DNA of 8,452 bases from Bacillota bacterium. GTDB taxonomy: Bacteria > Bacillota_E > Symbiobacteriia > JAMDAP01. Shown here in pieces: positions 6,412-8,452 of this stretch (its first letter is position 1; each line of letters starts with the position of its first letter). The notes beneath the pieces are model-generated. The model saw only the letters and a program-made list of their open reading frames with translations, did not search any database and had not been told where the DNA came from. Both the position numbers and the translations under genes were made by a program. The stretch lies in contig JAMDAP010000029.1 of assembly GCA_023484675.1 (NCBI GenBank), forward strand, positions 1 through 8,452, given 5' to 3'.

Positions 6412-7695
6412 ATGGACCAGTACATAATCGTCGGTGGGAACAGGCTGGCGGGAACCGTTCGCATGAGCGGCGCCAAAAATGCAATTCTGCCGGTCATGGC
6501 GGCCACAGTGCTGACGCCGGGTGACCACCTCATCCGCGACGTGCCCCACCTGCGGGACGTCGACGTGATGAAGGAGATCCTGGAGCAGCTTGGGGTTCGG
6601 GTGGAGCCCCAGGACGGCGGCAGGAGCCTCCTGATCAACACCGACGGGTTGAACAGCTCAGAGATCCCGGAAGATCTCATGCGAGAGATGCGGTCCTCCA
6701 TCTTCCTGATGGGGGCCCTGCTGGGACGCACCGGGCAGGTACGATGCACCCACCCCGGGGGCTGTGCCATCGGTTCGCGGGACATCGACCTGCATCTGAT
6801 GGGGCTCGGGGCTCTGGGTGCCAGCATCCGCGAGAAGTACGGCTATATCAACGCCACCGCCACCAAACTGGTGGGCCGGGAGATCTACCTGGACCTGCCT
6901 TCCGTAGGCGCCACCGAGAACATCATGATGGCCGCCGTGCTGGCCGACGGCGCCACCCTGATCCGCAATGCCGCGAAGGAACCGGAGATCGTCGATTTGC
7001 AGAACTTCCTCAATGGCCTGGGGGGCCGCATCAAGGGGGCCGGGTTGGACGTCATCCGCATCGACGGCGTCTCAAGGCTCCACGGCAGTGAGCACACGGT
7101 GATTCCCGACCGCATTGAAACCGGCACCTTCATGGTGGCGGCGGCCATGACCCGGGGCGAGGTGCTGATCGAAAACGTCATTCCCGAGCACGTGGAGGCG
7201 ATCACCGCCAAACTACGGGAGACCGGGGCCGGCATCCGGGTGGAGAAGGAGCGCCTGCACGTCTCGGCGGACCGCCGGACCAAGGCGGTGGACTTTAAGA
7301 CCCTGCCCTACCCGGGCTTTCCCACCGACATGCAGCCGCAGATGATGGCCCTGATGAGCACCGCCGAAGGCACCAGTATCATCACCGAGACCATCTTTGA
7401 AAACCGCTTCAAAGCGGCCGGCGAACTGCGGCGCATGGGCGCGGACGTCAAGGTGGAGGGTCGCAGCGCCGTGATCAAGGGGGTGCCGCGCCTGTCGGCG
7501 GCCGCCGTGGAGACGCCGGCTCTGCGGGAAGGCGTGGCCCTGGTGCTGGCCGCGCTCACTGCCGACGGTGTGACCACGGTGGACGATGTCCATCACATCG
7601 AACGTGGCTACGAGGCGCTGGACCTGAAGTTGGCCGCCCTCGGCGCCAGCGTCTCCCGGGAACCCCGGCACGAGCCGTGGCTGCTCTTGTCGTGA
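6412..7695 (+). CDS. murA: MurA, UDP-GlcNAc 1-carboxyvinyltransferase
   Basis: MurA catalyses the first committed step of peptidoglycan synthesis, moving enolpyruvate from PEP to UDP-GlcNAc in the cytoplasm. It is the target of fosfomycin. The 427 residues are the typical length of the two-domain EPSP-synthase-like fold. SGAKNAILP (19-27, Lys22) and the active-site loop HPGGCAIGSR (114-123) are present; Cys118 matches the fosfomycin-sensitive Cys115 of E. coli. PGFPTDMQPQ (301-310, Asp306) and HHIERGYE (394-401, Arg398) are also intact. One oddity is SRDIDLH (122-128), where most homologues read SRPIDLH or SRPVDLH. The ATG at 6412 has a strong GGAGGTG site at 6398-6404, seven bases away. The gene follows murB after 37 bases and is probably co-transcribed with it. 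Some Bacillota carry a second MurA elsewhere, which this window cannot test. Confidence 0.98.
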   Translation: MDQYIIVGGNRLAGTVRMSGAKNAILPVMAATVLTPGDHLIRDVPHLRDVDVMKEILEQLGVRVEPQDGGRSLLINTDGLNSSEIPEDLMREMRSSIFLMGALLGRTGQVRCTHPGGCAIGSRDIDLHLMGLGALGASIREKYGYINATATKLVGREIYLDLPSVGATENIMMAAVLADGATLIRNAAKEPEIVDLQNFLNGLGGRIKGAGLDVIRIDGVSRLHGSEHTVIPDRIETGTFMVAAAMTRGEVLIENVIPEHVEAITAKLRETGAGIRVEKERLHVSADRRTKAVDFKTLPYPGFPTDMQPQMMALMSTAEGTSIITETIFENRFKAAGELRRMGADVKVEGRSAVIKGVPRLSAAAVETPALREGVALVLAALTADGVTTVDDVHHIERGYEALDLKLAALGASVSREPRHEPWLLLS

Positions 7696-7715
7696 TCGTG
7701 CGACTTTCCGCTTTT
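7668..7715 (+). terminator. Weak terminator-like structure at the end of murA
   Basis: GCACGA (7668-7673) pairs with TCGTGC (7696-7701) across the murA stop codon, and a T-rich run ending in CTTTTT (7710-7715) follows about ten bases later. The stem is only 6 bp and the loop is 22 bases, so it is a poor intrinsic terminator. It may lower read-through into ftsQ, which has its own promoter, or it may be chance. Confidence 0.25.
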
Positions 7716-7735
7716 TCTCTGTGCAGGTTACCCCT

Positions 7736-7763
7736 TCTACACGACATAACCCCGTGGTAGAAT
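7736..7763 (+). promoter_or_regulatory. Extended -10 housekeeping (SigA-type) promoter for ftsQ
   Basis: TGGTAGAAT (7755-7763) matches the extended -10 form TGnTATAAT at all fixed positions except one. Sixteen bases upstream TCTACA (7736-7741) shares four of six bases with TTGACA. The site lies in the only AT-richer stretch of the window, about 30 bases before the ftsQ start. Transcription would begin near 7769-7771 and give a leader of roughly 20 bases containing the ribosome site. This suggests ftsQ and any genes after it can be expressed separately from the murein genes. It is read from sequence only. Confidence 0.65.
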
Positions 7764-7778
7764 AGTCCTAGCCTAGCC

Positions 7779-7786
7779 AGAGGTGG
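7779..7786 (+). promoter_or_regulatory. Ribosome binding site that sets the ftsQ TTG start
   Basis: AGAGGTGG ends six bases before the TTG at 7793. No ATG or GTG in frame gives a better N-terminus, and a start here leaves a short charged head followed by the membrane segment, as expected for FtsQ/DivIB. Confidence 0.75.
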
Positions 7787-7792
7787 TTTTCT

Positions 7793-8437
7793 TTGCCGAA
7801 AGTACTCGCGCGCTTTGGAGGGCTAGTGGCTTTGGCCGCCGCGGCCGCTTTTCTTTTTTTGCAGTCCGGCTTTTTTCGCCTGGAGCGCGTGGCGGTTACC
7901 GGCAATCACCGGGTGAGTCAGGATGAGGTCGCCCTGCTGGCCGGCGTCACCCCCGGCGCGAGGCTTTACAGCCTCCGCCTGGACGACGTGGCCAGCCGCA
8001 TAGAACGGAACCCATGGATTCGCGACGCCCAGGTGTCCCGGCGCTGGCCCGCCACTCTGGTGGTGAAGGTGACGGAGCGGCAGCCCGTTGCCCTCATTCC
8101 TTACTACCAGTACTTCCTGGCGGTGGACCGGGACGGCGTTGCCTTGGGGCTGGTGCAAGACATGGCCAGCCTGGAGGTGCCCGTCATCGGCGGCATTCCC
8201 TCGTCGCGGGTCTTGCTGGGGCGGCCCTACCCGGTGGACAAGCTTAAGGTGGGGCTTCAGTGCTTGAAGGCCTTGGGCAAGCCCTGGGTGGACCAGGTCT
8301 CCGACCTGGACTTGTCAGGGGATCAAGACCTGACCATGTTCCTGCAGGGCCCGGTGGAGGTTCGGTTGACCCAGAGTGGTGACTTGACAGGCAAGATGCA
8401 GACCCTGGCGACCATCCTGGCCGACGCCCCACCTTAA
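7793..8437 (+). CDS. ftsQ: FtsQ/DivIB cell-division protein, C-terminus probably artefactual
   Basis: FtsQ/DivIB is a bitopic membrane protein of the divisome that links FtsL and FtsB/DivIC to the septal synthases. The 214-residue frame starts at a TTG. It has a short basic head (MPKVLARFG), one membrane segment (about 9-25), and then a POTRA-like domain. That domain starts at FFRLERVAVTGNHRVSQDEV (27-46) and runs through NPWIRDAQVSRRWPATLVVKVTER (73-96). The beta domain follows with FLAVDRDGVAL (108-118). The frame stops at KMQTLATILADAPP, just where homologues usually continue for about 20-40 residues with a final strand of the YIDLR type. Residues 212-214 and the TAA lie inside a 27-bp inverted copy of 8229-8255. 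I therefore read this as a gene cut at a contig end, with true sequence only to about 8425, rather than a naturally short protein. Confidence 0.88.
   Translation: MPKVLARFGGLVALAAAAAFLFLQSGFFRLERVAVTGNHRVSQDEVALLAGVTPGARLYSLRLDDVASRIERNPWIRDAQVSRRWPATLVVKVTERQPVALIPYYQYFLAVDRDGVALGLVQDMASLEVPVIGGIPSSRVLLGRPYPVDKLKVGLQCLKALGKPWVDQVSDLDLSGDQDLTMFLQGPVEVRLTQSGDLTGKMQTLATILADAPP
8229..8255 (+). repeat. Left arm of a 27-bp perfect inverted repeat, inside ftsQ
   Basis: This stretch encodes part of the ftsQ beta domain (residues around PVDKLKVG, 147-154). It is the reverse complement of the last 27 bases of the window, base for base, including the AAGCTTAAG core. It fits the ftsQ reading frame, so this arm looks like the original copy. 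Confidence 0.97.
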
Positions 8438-8452
8438 GCTTGTCCACCGGGT
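8426..8452 (-). repeat. Right arm of the inverted repeat: probable fold-back at the contig end
   Basis: The last 27 bases are an exact reverse complement of 8229-8255, with 170 bases between the arms. Identity breaks at 8425/8256 and runs to the final base. The arm brings in the TAA that ends ftsQ, and on the minus strand it re-encodes DKLKVG from ftsQ. The most likely source is a chimeric fold-back read or assembly-graph turn at the contig end. A true genomic inverted repeat here would have to break a conserved division gene. Confidence 0.9.

Noticed and set aside
8244..8447. A minus-strand open frame beginning MDKLKVG
   Set aside because: Its start lies in the inverted copy at the window end and repeats FtsQ residues DKLKVG. 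It is a by-product of the fold-back, not a gene.
1..8452. A hidden novel system, mobile element or transferred island
   Set aside because: Every gene is a recognisable dcw member on one strand, with uniform GC-rich codon use and tight spacing. I saw no transposase, integrase, terminal repeat, tRNA or rRNA sequence.

Overview
The window is a continuous, all-plus-strand run of the dcw (division and cell wall) cluster. In order it holds the 3' part of murF, then mraY, ftsW, murG, murC, murB, murA and the start of ftsQ/divIB. The DNA is strongly GC-rich, and codon third positions are mostly G or C. Murein genes ending in murC-murB-murA-ftsQ, with strong GGAGG-type ribosome sites and GTG/TTG starts, suggest a high-GC member of the Bacillota/Clostridia-like lineages (Moorella-, Thermaerobacter- or Symbiobacterium-like). 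That placement is an inference from gene order and composition, not an identification.

Layout. Positions 1-2697 (murF, mraY, ftsW) form a tightly coupled block: both junctions are 4-base GTGA stop/start overlaps. A 98-base GC-rich gap with a perfect short hairpin precedes murG. Between murG and murC lies a short gap with a 10-bp near-repeat. murC and murB overlap by 22 bases, and murA follows 37 bases after murB. A T-richer gap of 97 bases after murA carries a convincing extended -10 promoter, and ftsQ starts just downstream from a TTG codon.

Together the genes cover most of lipid II synthesis. MurA and MurB make UDP-MurNAc, MurC adds L-Ala, MurF adds D-Ala-D-Ala, MraY moves the muropeptide to the lipid carrier, and MurG adds GlcNAc. 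FtsW polymerises lipid II at the septum, and FtsQ is the divisome scaffold. murD, which often sits between mraY and ftsW in Bacillota, is absent from that position.

The last 27 bases of the window are an exact reverse complement of 8229-8255 inside ftsQ. The stop codon that ends the ftsQ reading frame lies in this inverted copy. The short FtsQ C-terminus is therefore most likely an assembly or amplification fold-back at a contig end rather than a real gene end. I saw no mobile element, CRISPR array, RNA gene or novel defence or biosynthetic system. Apart from the fold-back this is an ordinary core region.
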